Shown: piece by piece, positions 21,009-34,302 of the stretch
Layout of the letters: the number at the start of each line of letters is the position of its first letter
Numbering within the stretch: position 1 is the first letter of the stretch
Assembly (NCBI GenBank): GCA_020536535.1
Contig: JAHLWZ010000807.1
Span: 1-64,000, forward strand
Length of the DNA: 64,000 nucleotides
Direction: 5' to 3'
DNA from: Pelomyxa schiedti
Lineage: Eukaryota > Evosea > Pelobiontida > Pelomyxidae
Translations under genes and position numbers: made by a program
The notes under the pieces: model-generated
Seen by the model: the letters and a program-made list of their open reading frames with translations, nothing else
Databases searched by the model: none
What the model was told of the DNA's origin: nothing

Positions 21009-24000
21009 TTAGAGTTTCCTGCCTCCTGGTAAGGGAGAAACACAACCCCAAGTTTCAGACCACCAGTCCTTTATAGTCTGAATGCTGACAACATGTGATG
21101 AAAACAGCAAGTCAATGAGAGTGGTGATTGTGGCAGCCAGGGCCAGTAGCCGGTCATGCTCGGGCTCAGTTATGGGAGTCAGGTTGGTGAGCTGCTGGAA
21201 CACAAACAAGTAGTCAGTCCCCCTCTTGAGAGGCTGAGTGAGTGCAACTGACAGAGGAAATCCGCCGTACTCATCAAGGTTCTGAAGAATGCCGGTGAGT
21301 ATGAACACAGGTGGATGTGTAGGTAGCAAGATAGAGAAATTGTTTGTTGGTGGGTTTTTTTTTTGTGTCCATCTAATAAGAGGGAGATGTGCTGGGGATA
21401 TGGATGGGGAAGTTTACGTTGAGGACTGTGCCCATACTGGTATCGCTTTGCGTTTTTTGAATGTCAATGAGTGCAAGTATATCAGATTGAAACTGCAGAA
21501 CATAGTCTGAATAAGAACTGTAGGCTCCAGTCTGGAAAATGTTGTGCTTAATAATTTTCTATGCCACTTTTAGGTGAAAAATACTGAATGGAAAGTTTCC
21601 ATAAGATGTGCATTGGAAGGTTTCGCAGAGGCCATTTTTTCACAAAACCTTGGGTGGCAGTAAGTTGGAACTTACATGATCAAGTGCAAGTGATACTCAC
21701 ACAGTGTGTGTCTGTAACAAATTTTCGAAAAGAGCACATGTGGAAACTACCAAAGGATGCTTATTTGTAACGGGATTGGCTTTCAGTGGTCTTACAAATA
21801 TCTGTATTTTATTCATTCAATAAGTTAGATAGTAAGGGAAAACGCACATCATGTGACTTTTCCAGTTCTTCAATATAAGTACTTTCCGTGGCTAAGAGTT
21901 TTGCTATAAGAGTGGATACCCGTTCCTCTCTTGTTCCCTTATTATTTATTAGGGATAAAAATTAGTAGTGAGCTTACATCTGTAAGTTGAAAGCCGGTAT
22001 AAAACATTGATTTTCTTGCTGAGGCACAAGCTTCACTGATTTCAAGTGCCCAAGTCCGTTTCGTAGAGCTAATTGCACTGGCGGTCGCAGAGCTTGATAA
22101 ATTCTTTTGGGTTGTCACTGATGTCTCACATTTCAAGACGGAATTTGGAGAAAACAATAAGAACACTGAGCGAGTATCACCATATTCCAGTGAGCATTTA
22201 CTCAACTCAATTTCATCAATGAATTCGTATTTCTTTGATGCATTTTCGCGTTTGGTAATTACAAGTATGTCAGAGAAGAGCCACATATGAACGTCGTCAT
22301 TGTTCACAATCATCAAACCATCCCGCAGATACTTGCGTTGTGGCATTGCCACAAGCCATGTCTTTTGGAGAAGGTGTGGTGCTGATGGGGGAGCACAAAT
22401 CAGCTTAGAGATGTCAAACAATTTCAGTACATCCTCAATGTTCGGAGTAAATGAGTGTGCATATGCATCCATTTCAATCATGAAGGATGAGGCTTTGAGT
22501 AATTTTGGGTAGTCAGGGTGGTGTTCGTGAGTGAATTGCAGGAGCTTTTCAATGAAGAACGAATCTTTTCATTTATTGGAAGAAGATATACAAAGTGCAC
22601 GCTCACATTTAGAAAACCTATGCAATGGGTCGATGAGTGCTAATTCTACAGGGAATTCAAGTTCATCCAGTGCGTGCTGAAGGAAATGGGAATGCAAAAA
22701 GATTATCATGAAGATAACTACCTCCAAAAAGGCACGGAACTCCGGGTATCTTTTCTTAAATACATCAAAAGAGCCAACACATAGTCCAAATCCATTGATA
22801 AACTGCTCGTACAATGATATCCAGTCATTCTGCAAGGGAAGGTGTGTGCAAGTTCAAGCCTGCTTGTGGGTGGGTGGTGCAAGCAAGTATTGTGCACGTA
22901 AAATATAGGAGAGGTTCGTAGTTTTTACACACGTTTCGTTGATACAAATCTCCGACTTCAGTTGTTTCCTCCTTCCAAGTTGACAATCTTTTCAGGATTG
23001 CTTCGGCAATACTGTAAAATGTCAGACTAGTCCTGATTAAAATGAATAAATACCCTTGGTGGTGCAGTTGAAGGGCTGTTAAGTTGCACCAAAAATGTAA
23101 GTCATCACTCTTAGGTAAAAGAAAAAACCTTCTACATTGGACATCATGAATGCCATTTCCTCTACACTAATTGGAATTTGTGTCGAATGTATTTGTCTAA
23201 AATACTGGCGTGCATTGAGTATAATAGGAGGAAAAAAAGGAAACGAGGCCTACTGCCATGGCAATCTTTGTTCTGGAAACAAAATGCTTCTCCTCCATAC
23301 ACAAGCACTCAATGACATTTCTTCTACAAGTTGCGTCTTCAAGTTTGAATACAATAGGTGCAGGTTGGTCTTCCAGGAGTGACAGAGTGATATCAAGCTG
23401 CCTGTGTAATAGTGTTCACATTTTGTACTTTACTCTTTTCAATAAAGGAGTATCATTTGTACTTATTTCGATCCAGAAGATCATTTAATTCCCCTGTCAC
23501 AGCGGCAATATTAGCTTCCAAATCTTTTGTGATTTGCTAATAACATTTAGTTAGACTTCCAACGATAAGTGCCTCATTTAGGATGATTTCAAAAAAAAAA
23601 AAAAAAAAAAAAATCCAACGACTTGGCATTTTGTTGTTGTTGTTGGAACTGTTCATACACACATCGGCAGTTATGGGATCGTCCAGCCTGTGAGATGCAA
23701 CGGCCAGCCTCTCATTTGGCAGAGGTGGGGAGCTAAATTCGTTCCTCTGAGAACCCCAAGTTGGCGCCTCGTAAAAGTCGCCGTAAAACCTCGTGTCAAC
23801 GTCGTCCACGTTCTCGCTGGCCCTAAATCCCAGTCCCAGTCCATAGTCCTCATCTGACCCAGATCCCAAGCCCAGCAACTTCCCACAAGTCTGTTTCCCC
23901 GTCGGCGACGTGGTCTTGGACGACGCTGTGGCCGTCGACGCAGTCGCGGTAGCTGTTGCAGTTGCATTCGCAGCGGCTGATGACGTGGCGGCGGTTGAAG

Positions 24001-24262
24001 GGACGGTGAAAATCGAAGGGGTGTCCCATTGCCTGACGCCGTTCAGGGTGTCGTACCAGTAGTAGGCGCACACGCTCTCGCACCACACGCGACGAACCGA
24101 CGACGAAGAGGAGAAGCATAGAGTGGTCGGGGCCGGCGGAATTATGGGGGGAGGAGGCACCAGTAGCGCCGATGTGTCGCTCAGAAAGTCGTCGAAAAGC
24201 TCGGCGGCCGTCATTTGTTTTGTGACTTTTGGAATTCCTGCTTTTCGAAGAAGACGAAGCAT
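21009..24262 (-). CDS. Rho-family guanine nucleotide exchange factor, WW-DH-PH-DH
   Basis: Starts ATG 24260-24262 and stops at 21009-21011, over about a dozen exons. An N-terminal WW-like motif (W-C-E...YYWYD...VRQWDTP, about 24040-24115) precedes an Ala/Thr/Ser-rich linker. DH1 spans about 22520-23410: RNVIECLCMEEK, MSNVEDLHF, the PLHRFSKCE signature, then KLLQFTHEHHPDY. A PH domain follows (about 22000-22480), with YLRDGLMIVNNDD, MWLFSDILVITK and a final helix. A second DH starts RVSTLIAKLLATESTYIEELEK (about 21855-21925), continues SYSDYVLQFQSDIL (21490-21540) and ends TQPLKRGTDYLFVFQQL (about 21180-21230). No PH follows it. DH domains load GTP onto Rho/Rac GTPases. The two DH units could in principle be separate genes, but no convincing start or stop separates them. 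Confidence 0.75.
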
Positions 24263-24405
24263 AGATCGATAGCGGAGCCAACAACAGCGCCTTTAACTTG
24301 CTGGACACTTGTTTCTGCACATAGTTGGTATGCAGACACACCTGCTCTTGGCCACACAAAAATGAATCTTTTTCTGAGAACCCTGAACCAAGGAAAACTG
24401 CCGAC
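24263..24405. promoter_or_regulatory. 143-base bidirectional promoter
   Basis: The RhoGEF start codon (minus strand) and the actin-like start codon (plus strand) are only 143 bases apart, so both promoters must lie in or overlap this segment. No TATA-like element is obvious. Confidence 0.55.
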
Positions 24406-25682
24406 ATGGGGAACAGCAACACTTCCTCACCGGGGGAAATCGTCAGTCCCCAGCCCGAGGACCACGAGCACAACGATGGACCCGACGACGATATGTTGCG
24501 TCCCACAAGAGGAGGGCGGCCGGATTTCACTACTGTGGTTGTGGACAATGGCACCCACACGATCAAGGCCGGGTTTGCCGGGCACAACTCCCCACGGGGT
24601 ATGTTTCGCCCTATCATTATGGGAGCGAGCTCATCTGGTGACCTGCGAGGTATTTCTTCTGTTTCCCAGCTGTAACTTTGGTCTTTGGTTTTTCCCCGCA
24701 TACTTGATAGGTTTTAACCTTTTTTTTTTAAATAGTTGGTGACGAGGTTCCTGTAAAGTGCACCTCTGCTAGGTGTCCTATGGAGAATGGTGTGGTAACG
24801 AACTGGGAGGATATGGCTGTGGTGTGGGAGCACATGTACAACAAGGAACTTAGGGTTTCGCCATCAGACCATCCACTGTTGATGGGTGAACCTGCTCTGA
24901 ATCCACCCAAAAACAGGGAGAAAATGGTAGAACTTGTGTTTGAAAAGCTCCATGTGCAGGAATTTTATGCAGCAAATGCGCAGCTTCTGGCTTTGTTTGA
25001 CTCAGGGAGGAAAACTGGAATTGTTGTTGACTGTGGATTCCAAAGCTCCCGTGCTGTTCCCTGTTTTGAGGGTTCCTACCTACCTCATACAGTAGGAAGG
25101 TTGGACATTGGCGGCAAGCACATATCTCAGCTCATGGAAAGAGCTCTGTCAGTTACGCCGGAGATTGCCTCTGATGTTGTAAATCAAACAGGTTACGTTG
25201 CACTGAATTTTGAGGAGGAATCAGCAAAGGCTGCAGAAGACCAGTCCTTGTACAAGACATATGAACTGCCTGATGGACAAGTCATCACAGTTAAGAGGGA
25301 TCGGTTTCACTGCCCCGAGGCACTTTTCCAGCCCTGTCTTGCTGATGCACCAGCAACATATGAGAAATGTGGAATCCACACCACCTGCTTCAATGCCATC
25401 ATGATGTGTGATCCCAGCATCCGGTTAGAGCTGTACAACAGCATTGTGCTCAGTGGAGGAGCTTCAATGCTTTCAGGACTGGCAGATAGGCTGACGGCGG
25501 GGGTTGCTTCCTATGCCCCTACAGCAGCCCGTGTGAAGGTGGTAGCACCACCAGAGAGGAAATATGCAGTGTGGATTGGAGGGTGCATTATTGGCTCAAT
25601 GTCAACATTCAGCCAAATGTGGATAAGCCACTCAGAGTATGAGGAAAAAGGCGCTTCGTTGGTGCATTACAAGTGCTACTGA
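24406..25682 (+). CDS. Divergent actin-like protein
   Basis: Two exons (24406-24649, 24736-25682) give 396 residues. An acidic N-terminal extension of about 45 residues (MGNSNTSSPG..., a possible N-myristoylation start) precedes the actin fold. Phosphate-binding loop 1 is VDNGTHTIKAGFAG. Loop 2 is VDCGFQSSRAVPCFEG, where actin has DSGDGVTH; the Asp after Gly is lost. The adenosine region is IVLSGGASMLSGLADRL. The C-terminus WIGGCIIGS...QMWIS...HYKCY parallels actin's WIGGSILAS...QMWIS...HRKCF. Conventional actin is far closer to consensus, and no Arp-class insertion is evident, so I call it an orphan actin-related protein. Altered loop 2 suggests changed nucleotide handling and perhaps no filament formation. 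Confidence 0.88.
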
Positions 25683-26066
25683 GTGCAAGCACAGTGTCAA
25701 CACAACAACTTTTTTGTTTGTTATTTTTTCCATAAATTATAAGCCCTTGCGCTTTGTGTTTCGTGATAGTGCATGGATACCACGTGGCAGTCACTATTCG
25801 AGAAGTGAAATTTGCAGCAATTGAGGGAACAAACTTGTATGTCTCTTGGAAGTGGTCATCACGGCAACGACGGTTATTTTCACTTCGTCAATTTTCTTAT
25901 CCAGGTACAGAATTTTTTCTGTACTTCGAGGCGAAAAGGGAAAAAAAACCTTTGGCATAAAATCAAATCCCCTGCGTGTCAACAGAAAAAGCAAAAAAAA
26001 ACCACCTACTCACAACATAAAAAAAAACCCAACATCCCAACCCACATCCAGACCCACCTACAAGCA
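25683..26066. other. Intergenic region, actin-like gene to TEP1-like gene
   Basis: A 3' region with a T-rich tract, then A-rich 5' leader sequence directly before the TEP1 start. No gene supported. Confidence 0.5.
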
Positions 26067-29000
26067 ATGAGCGGACGCGGACGCGGACGTGGACGTGGCG
26101 GCCGAGCAGGATCTCGTGGCGGGCGTGGCGGGCGCGGTGGGGCATCGTCCTCACGCGGGGGGTCGCGCGGTGCATCGCGTGGCGGGTCGAGGGGCGGTTT
26201 TGGCCCTCGTGGTGGAAGAGGTTTGTTTTGTTTCGTTCTGTTTCGTTTTTTTTCTTTTTCCCCCCTAGAAACTACTTGCTCACTCGTGTTTAACGTGTAG
26301 GGGGTGGTCCTGGTGGCGACCCTTTCTCTGGTCTCCCTGGTTTCGATGCGGCAAACCAATTGCAAAAGCTCAAGGATGTTGCTGTGTTCTCCAAGCTTTC
26401 TCCTAAAGAGCTTCGTGTAACAAAGAACGCGCTCCTTAATGTTGTATCAGCCTCTCTTGTCCGGGAGGTAATACTTTAAGGGTTTTTTTTTTGTTTTTTA
26501 ACTTTCTTTTTCCAGCCCAAATTTGATTCCCCTACCTCTGCAACTGTAAAGATAAATATCTTGGTTACACAGATTGCTTTTTACGATCCCGAGTTCATTT
26601 TGAAAGTTGCCCTTTACATGCGAACAGAACTCAATATTCGTTCCACCTCAAATTATGTGGTTTCCTTGGCTAGCAACATCAGACATGTAGGACCAAAGTT
26701 CGCTTTTTGCAAAATAATAAGCTGTTTAGTGTTCGCCCTTCCTTCGCAAATACTGCAAGGCCACAATCAGGCTACCCTCTGATTGGCTTGACATCGCTTC
26801 TACCTACCAGTGCCTCCCAGACAAGACTTTACGTGGGAATGGTTGGTTCCCCAATATCTTTTTGAGGTATTAAACCGCTGCAGCCCTTCCAACGGCTCTA
26901 CGAAAGGCCCTGGTGGATAAGTTCCCTGATTTTGATGTTTATCAACTTGGAAAATACAACAAAGAGAATTCCCTCAAGCGCAAGAAGAAGAAGCTCCGCT
27001 TAAAAGCCGAAAAGGAACCCACCAAGGCTGTATTCCAAGCTGGTATATTTTTCTTAATTTCAGGTTGGAAACTAAACTCTACACAGGTAAACCTCCTGTG
27101 ACGATTAAGCAACTTGTCCGACAGCTCCACATCTCTGAGCCTCCTTATCATGTTATGTGTATTTTGGGTAAGAAGTACCCAACAACAGAAGAAGAGTTCA
27201 AGAGGAATAGATTACCAGGCGAGTTCCAACCCAAACTTGCGGGAACTCGCATGAAATTCCCCGTACCAGAAACCTGGGAAACTCTGCTGTCTCAAAAAGG
27301 CAATAGGGTACAAATTCCAACAGACTAATGCGTATGAGTAACTTTTATTCAGTCCTCAACTTGGGAGGAGCTAATCGAGCACAAGAAGCTTCCGTTCATG
27401 GCAATGCTTCGAAACCTCCGCAATCTAATCTTCACTGGCGTTCACCCACGATACCACAAGTAAGTTAAAGCTTGAAACAAGAGAAACTAATTCCTTTACC
27501 AGGTGGGTAATGAACAAGCTTACTAATGAAGGGACAATTGCTAATAGCAAGCAATTCCCTTTCCGATTCTTCAGTGCTTATGAAGTCATTCCCAAAGATC
27601 TTAATGACTTTAATGAACAGCTGGATAAAATGAACAATCCTAAGAAAGCTGCTGCTAAGGATGGCGATGCAACTAAAATTCGAAGGAAGAAGAAAAACCC
27701 CATCGTCCCCACACACAGACCACAAGATGACCTCTTCGAGAAATACAGAGCTGCCCTCGACACAGCTGTGAAACATGCTACTACCCACAACGTAAAGCCC
27801 ATCCGGGGAAGCACGGTTGTTTTTTGTGACGGCAGTTCAGCGATGAGGGTATGCTTCTCCTTGTGGTTACATCAAATCCTAATTTAAACTATAGGAGGCA
27901 CAAAACCAGTGCGGAGTTGGCAAGTTCAATCAATTGAACCAATTGGGTATCCTCCTTGGCCTTATGTGCAAGTATGTTTGCGAAGACTGCGACTTCCGTA
28001 TCTTTGGTGGTGAAGTTGACGGTTCCCGCCACCGAAGCGTCACGTTGATGGAAGGAACAATTCTAGAAAACATGCGTATCGTCGAGGAATCCAGCAAAGC
28101 TTTTGAAAATGGTGCTGCACAATTCCCATTCGACTACTTTGAAGACCTCATCAAGAGGAAGGAAATAATCGACAATTTCATTGTCTTGTCTCACCACCTA
28201 ATTCTGCCAACCGAAGAAGGAAGTGGGCCAAATACCATCCCCAGCATTCTTCACAAATACCGGCAAGAAGTCAACCCAAGAATGCTATTCGTGAGTGTAG
28301 ATCTAAGTGGAAGAGGAAGCAATATCAGCCAGGGTGATGATGAACACCCCAATGATATCCTTGTCAGTGGTTTCTCGGATGCTATCCTGAGGTTCATAGC
28401 CGAAAGAGGTGATACCAACCAACTGCAGTACGTGGAGCACATTGACATTGCACACAACTTGGTTAAGAAATCTACTGTTGAGGCTGTTGTTTCTCCACTT
28501 TATGCACCCGAGCCCCCCAAAAACCCACTTGCAGCTCTAGAGGCTCCCAAGATTGAGGAGAAGGCTGAGCTGCCGGCTCCTATGAAGATTTTCACCACTG
28601 AAACGAAGTGGCGAACTTGCAGGGTTTTCATCTCTTCCACCTTCCTTGATATGCACGGAGAACGTGATATGCTCACACGGAAGGTTTTCCCAGAATTGAG
28701 GGACAGATGTATGTTTAGCATTGAATTTTCTGCAATCTCACTCATTTCCAGGCGCCAAGAGGCATATTCACCTTTATGAAGTAGATCTTCGGTGGGGTGT
28801 AACCGAGCACGAGACACAACAAGACAAAGGACTTGAACTGTGCTTGGATGAAGTCCAAAACTGTTCCCCGTTCTTTATTGGCTTGGTTGGCAACCGGTAC
28901 GGCTGGGTCCCCAACGAGTACACAGTCCCCGACCACGAGCGCTTTGATTGGGTCAAGTCATACCCGGTAGGCCGAAGTGTTACCGAGCTGGAAATGTACA

Positions 29001-32000
29001 GTGGAGCCATCAAGGATAGCAATCCTCATGCTTTCTTCTATTTCCGAAATCCTGCCCTCGTTTCTGAGATCCCTCAGTGAGTTACCCGCTTTCCTTTTCT
29101 GCTTCTTTAACGTCCCTCAGGGAACACCAGCGTGCCTTCGCCTCCGAATCACCTGAAGCAGAACACCGGATTAATGAACTCAAATCGATGATTCGTTCTG
29201 CTACAAACAATGTGGTTACATACAATGCCTCTTGGAGGGGTATTGTCGATGGCAAGCCTATGACGGGAAATCTTGCTGCACTGTGCAAAAGAATTACAGA
29301 AGACTTGTGGAAAAACATTACTGCGGTATTTTCTTTTTCATGAGTTTATTGAATATGACTTTTCACAGGTTTTCCCGGAGGAATCCGCTGAAGAGTGTGA
29401 CGCTCTTGATATTGAGCAGGCTTATCACGATGCCTTCGCTGAAGACAGACGGAAGTTGTTCGTTGGAAGAAAAGACGTGTTGACTGAATTGACCAAATGG
29501 TGCGATGAACCAGCTGCTGGCACTATTATTCTCACTGGGCCTCCTGGCTGTGGAAAATCTTCCATAGTTTCCGTCTTCGCCAAGCAATACCAGGTTTCAA
29601 CCAATCAACTTTCCAACCATTCTAACATACTTCAGGCCAGAAAACAGAAAGTTGTGGTACTTCCGTTCTTTGTTGGAGCTTCCCCAGGCTCCACTGACAT
29701 ACGACGCGTTCTCAAGAGTTTGTGCATGCATCTTGCAAAACGATTTGGAATTACAGATCCAATTCCAGAAGATTACAAATCTCTTCAGAAGGTAAGATAT
29801 TAGACATATTGGTTTTGAATATTAACACGGTTTTCCAGACCTTTGCGCGCTTCCTTGAGCAGGCGTCTTACATTGCTCGCCTCGTTCTCATTTTGGATGG
29901 TGTAGACCAATTGGACAAGACCAACCGCGCTCACTCCTTGGATTGGCTCCCTCTTGTCCCTCCAGCCAAAGTGATTTTAACTGCTGCTGAAGGCCCAGTA
30001 CTCAAAGCGTTGTCCCAGAGGACCTCTGCTCCAACCAACACTAATACCCTCCTGGCTCCAAAACTTGGTCCCATGCTCGGAAATACTCGTGAAATCGCGG
30101 TTGGGTCTCTCCCAATTCAAGACGCCAAGCAAGTTGTTCAAGGAGTTCTTGCCGAGTATCACAAAAAGTTGGAAGATGGCCCAATGAACGATCAGCTTCG
30201 CGTGTTGCTGAAGAAAGGCGATGCTGGCCGTCCTCTGTACTTGACTGTTGCCTGTGAGGAACTGCGAGTCTTTGGAGTTTTTGAACAGCTCACTGATAAG
30301 ATTAAGTCTCTTCCACCTTCCCTGCTCAAGTTGTACGACGAAGTTCTGGCACGTCTGGAGCTTGATCACGGGCATGCACTCGTTCCTCAAGCGTTATCTA
30401 TGTTGGCCTGCTCTCGTGGTGGACTGAGGGAAGACGAACTTTTGTGCACACTGAAACGAAACAATGACGAGGAAGCCCTTCCACGTGCAGTCTGGGCACC
30501 ATTGCGCCACGCCTTGAGGGTATTCGTGCGTGGTGATGGTGAAGAAACACTGGACTTTGTGCACGCACAATTTAAGACCGCTGTGGAGAAGAAATACCTC
30601 AATCCAGTGAAGCTTCATGGAATTCATTGCGCCCTTGCAGCTTACTTCATGGACAAGGTAGTTGTGAACAATTCTTCACTGTCTCTAACTGTTCCTCAGG
30701 CTGATCCCAAGCACAATGGAACATATCAGGGTGCGTCCCTGCGTGGTGTGTCCGAACTTGCGTACCATCTGACAATGGCGCAAATGTGGCCACAACTTAC
30801 TAATGTGCTCACATCACTTCATTACATTGAGAAGAAGTGCACCATGGGACTAGCTAGCGACCTTCTTGCCGATTACACATCAGCTGTTTTAATGGGTACT
30901 GAAGGCAGATCAAAGGAGTGGGCTGGCATGGATTTAGTGAAGCAGTTCTATAACTTCGTGTCGAACTCTATCCATGTCCTTTCGGCTCTCCCCCATCTCA
31001 CCTTCCAGCAAGTATGTTTTCGTTGGCTATGTGTTTCCTTATAGTTATTGTGCCTTTAGGCAGCAAATCAACCCGACGTATCTGCTGTTGCCAAGGCGGC
31101 TAAGCAGTTATGGGACGATCATTTGGAAAAGAGAGCTTGGATCAAGTGGGTCAACAAGCCCCAAGTTCTTGATCTATGCCGCTTGACTGTTTCTGCTATG
31201 ACCGACGGTGTTACAAGCACTGCTTTCTCTGCGGATGGGCAGCTCATTGTCTGTGCTTCTAGAGACTGTACTCTGAAAGTGTTTGAGGTGGCAACCGGAC
31301 GTGAACTGGCCACCCTCAAGTCACACTCAAGCCCAGTTATCGACTGCTGTTTCTCACCAGACGGAAAGTTCATTGCCTCTGCAGCTTGGGATAACACAGC
31401 TAAGGTTGTCTAACGTCCTGTCAAATTAGAACCTAACACTACCAGATCTGGGACACAACCAACTTCATCGTGGCACAAACGTTGACTGGTCACAATGAGC
31501 GGTTGTCTGCTGTTTGCTTCACTTCCGATAGTTCCAAGTATGTCCTTTTTTTTTTTTTTTTCTCTAACTTGGGTTCAGGGTTGTCACTGCAGCGTGGGAC
31601 AACACCATCCGTGTCTGGGATGCCACCATGGGATCCTTCCTCTTTGAACTGAAGGGACACAAAAGACCCATCAACTCATTGTCCCTTGTTCCAAATGGAA
31701 ATATGATTACCTCAGGTTCGTACTATTTCCACGATTAAAGTTGTAACAATTACACAGGATCTTGGGATGGTGAATTAATCGTGTGGAACTTGGATACAAA
31801 GGAAATGTTTAAGAAGCTCAAGGGACACGAGAAGTCCATCAAAACTTGCTCTTTCCATCCAAATGCCCGACAATTGATTTGCAGTTCCAAGGACGGAGCC
31901 ATTATGCTGTGGGACGCCCAAAGTGAAAAGAGAGTTGCACAGATTGGCTCTCACGCCCTCCCTACAAATTGCAGTGTTTACAGTGACATTGGAGATTATG

Positions 32001-34213
32001 TAGCAAGTGCTAGTGACGACGGCAGTGTGAAGGTGTGGGATGCTACCTTGGGTAAGGAGACCGCTACCGTGAAGCTTGAGGACAATAACATTGGTGCTAT
32101 GGCGCTTAGCCCGGATGAGCGATATTTGGCTGCTGCGCACTCTGATACAACCATTCAGGTTATTTCTCCTTGTTTGGTTGGTGAACTCACTCCGTTTTCA
32201 GATCTGGGACTTGACACTACTGAAGTCAGTCCGTACGCTGCGAAAACACACCCAGGGGGTTACTAGCCTGGGCTACAGACCTGACGGCCGCTTCATTTGC
32301 TGCGCCTCGGTCGACGCAACAATGAGTGTGTGGGATACTAAGTCTTGGGAATGTGTGCGTGTCTTGACTGAGCACACTGCCCCAGTCAACTGTGTCAGTT
32401 TTTCGCCAAATACACCCAGAATGGTGTCGGCTAGCGACGACTTCTCGTAAGCAGCACAGAACTCTACAAGTGATCTAACCTTTATTTAGATTGATCATGT
32501 GGGATACGAACACATGGAAGCCTGTAGCCACTCTCAAAGGACACACTGCAGTGGTGAAGTGCTGTGCCTATTCCCCTGATGGAAAACACATCGTCTCGAT
32601 TGCTCGGTATGAGAGCTCAAACATTCTTTCCTCCTTACTTCTTGCAGTGATGGCACAATCCGTGTCTGGCACGTTGAATCTGGGAAGTTGCTCCACACCA
32701 TGTCTGGCCACCTTGATTGGATCAACTACTGCGCTTGGTCTCCTGACTCCAAGAAGGTGGTGACTGGTGCTTGGGATTTCAACTGCAAAGTCTGGAGTAT
32801 GAAGAAAGGAAGAGAAGTAAAGGCTATGCAAGGCCACGGAGGATCAGTGGAGGTTTGCAAGTACAGCCCAGACGGAAAGGTGATTGTGACTGGCTCCTAT
32901 GACAAGTCGATGAAGGTGTGGGATGCCGAAGGGGGGACTGAAATTACTGCACTTAATGGCCACGGTGCTCGCATTAACTGCTTCGTATTCATCCGCGGTG
33001 GAAAGAGTTTGGTGAGTGCCGCCGATGATAATACACTGAAGGTTTGGGACCTCCTTGCATCGAGAGAGGTTGCCACACTTGTTGGACACAGTGCCTCAGT
33101 CCGCAAATGCTCGTTCTCACCAAAGTCTGAATTGATTGCTACTGCCTCCGATGATGGTACCGTGAAGGTGTGGGACTGGAAGCGTCAAGCGGCAGCTACC
33201 AAGACCGCGGAATCGATGAGACACGCTGGCTCCATAACAAGCTCATGCTTCTCTTTGGAGGGTGATTTCCTTTGCACCTGTGCTTCTGATGGCTCTATAA
33301 AACTCTGGAACACCCTGGTCACAGATGAAGCCTCCCTTGGAAAATGCGTTACTCTTGCCTTGGGTGGTGGGGAGACACCCGCTGTGCGATGTTGTGTCTT
33401 TGCTAAAGGAGGTGTTCTTGCTACGGGAAATGACCGAGGCCTTATTACTCTCTGGAATACCAAGGATTTCACGGTAGTTGGTACTCTTTCAGGCCACACT
33501 AACGCTGTGCGTGGGCTCGCCTTCACTCCTGACGGGAAGCACCTTGTGTCTGTTTCTTGGGATACCCGCGCCATAATCTGGAGTGTCGCAGGCCTAAATC
33601 AAGTTCGCGAAGTAACTGCCCACTCTGAGTGGTTGGAGTGTGTTGACATCAGTCCGGACGGCAGTCTCGTCGCCACAGGTTGATCTCTTTCCCGTGCGTT
33701 ACCAATGTCCTCACAATTTTCTTGTATAGGTGGTAGGGACAACAATGTTCTCCTGTGGGAATTTGCTACTGGTGAGGTTACTGGGTACCTCAATGGCCAC
33801 ACACAATGGGTCATGTCCCTGGCCTTAGGTGGAGATCATAAGATTGCAACTGCCTCCTACGATAACACTATGAGGTTCTGGGACCTTGCTGTTGCAGGCT
33901 ATGGCTCTGTTGCCTGTGAGGGTCACAAACAAGCAGTACGTTCCCGCATTTTGGCAGGCTTTTGTTTTAACTGTATTTGCAGGTTACGTGCGTGAGGTTC
34001 GCACCAAACGGCAGGCACCTTATCACATCGTCACTTGATCACACTATCAAGCTGTGGGATAGCAGCACACCAACACCAAAGCCCGTTCTGGAGTTCATGG
34101 CAGTTTCTCCATGCACAAGTGTTTCTATCTCGCTCAAGGCACAACTCCTGGCTTGTGGTGACCTGCTTGGCAACGTTTACCTCCTCAAGTACACACGCCC
34201 CGCAAGAAGCTAA
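26067..34213 (+). CDS. TEP1: TEP1-like telomerase/vault protein (RGG-TROVE-vWA-DUF4062-NACHT-WD40)
   Basis: A very large gene of about 20 exons with short introns. The N-terminus is an RGG box (26067-26220, [12 protein letters not shown]). TROVE (about 26300-27780) follows, then a vWA-like region ([10 protein letters not shown], about 27822; [12 protein letters not shown]). DUF4062 reads [17 protein letters not shown] ... [11 protein letters not shown] ... GNRYGW (28618-28920). NACHT has Walker [11 protein letters not shown] (about 29535) and Walker [13 protein letters not shown] (about 29884). About 21 WD40 repeats run from 31200 to 34200, enough for three seven-bladed propellers. This is the domain order of animal TEP1, which binds telomerase RNA and vault RNA; the animal N-terminal repeats are replaced here by RGG. 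The TROVE plus RGG head implies RNA binding; the NACHT P-loop looks intact. Confidence 0.9.
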
Positions 34214-34302
34214 ACTCCCCTTTTCGGAGCCTGAGAACAAAACAAGGTTGAACTGCTTGAAGCGTTTGTTTTTTTTTTTCGTCCCTTTGGGACTTTTGTT
34301 CA

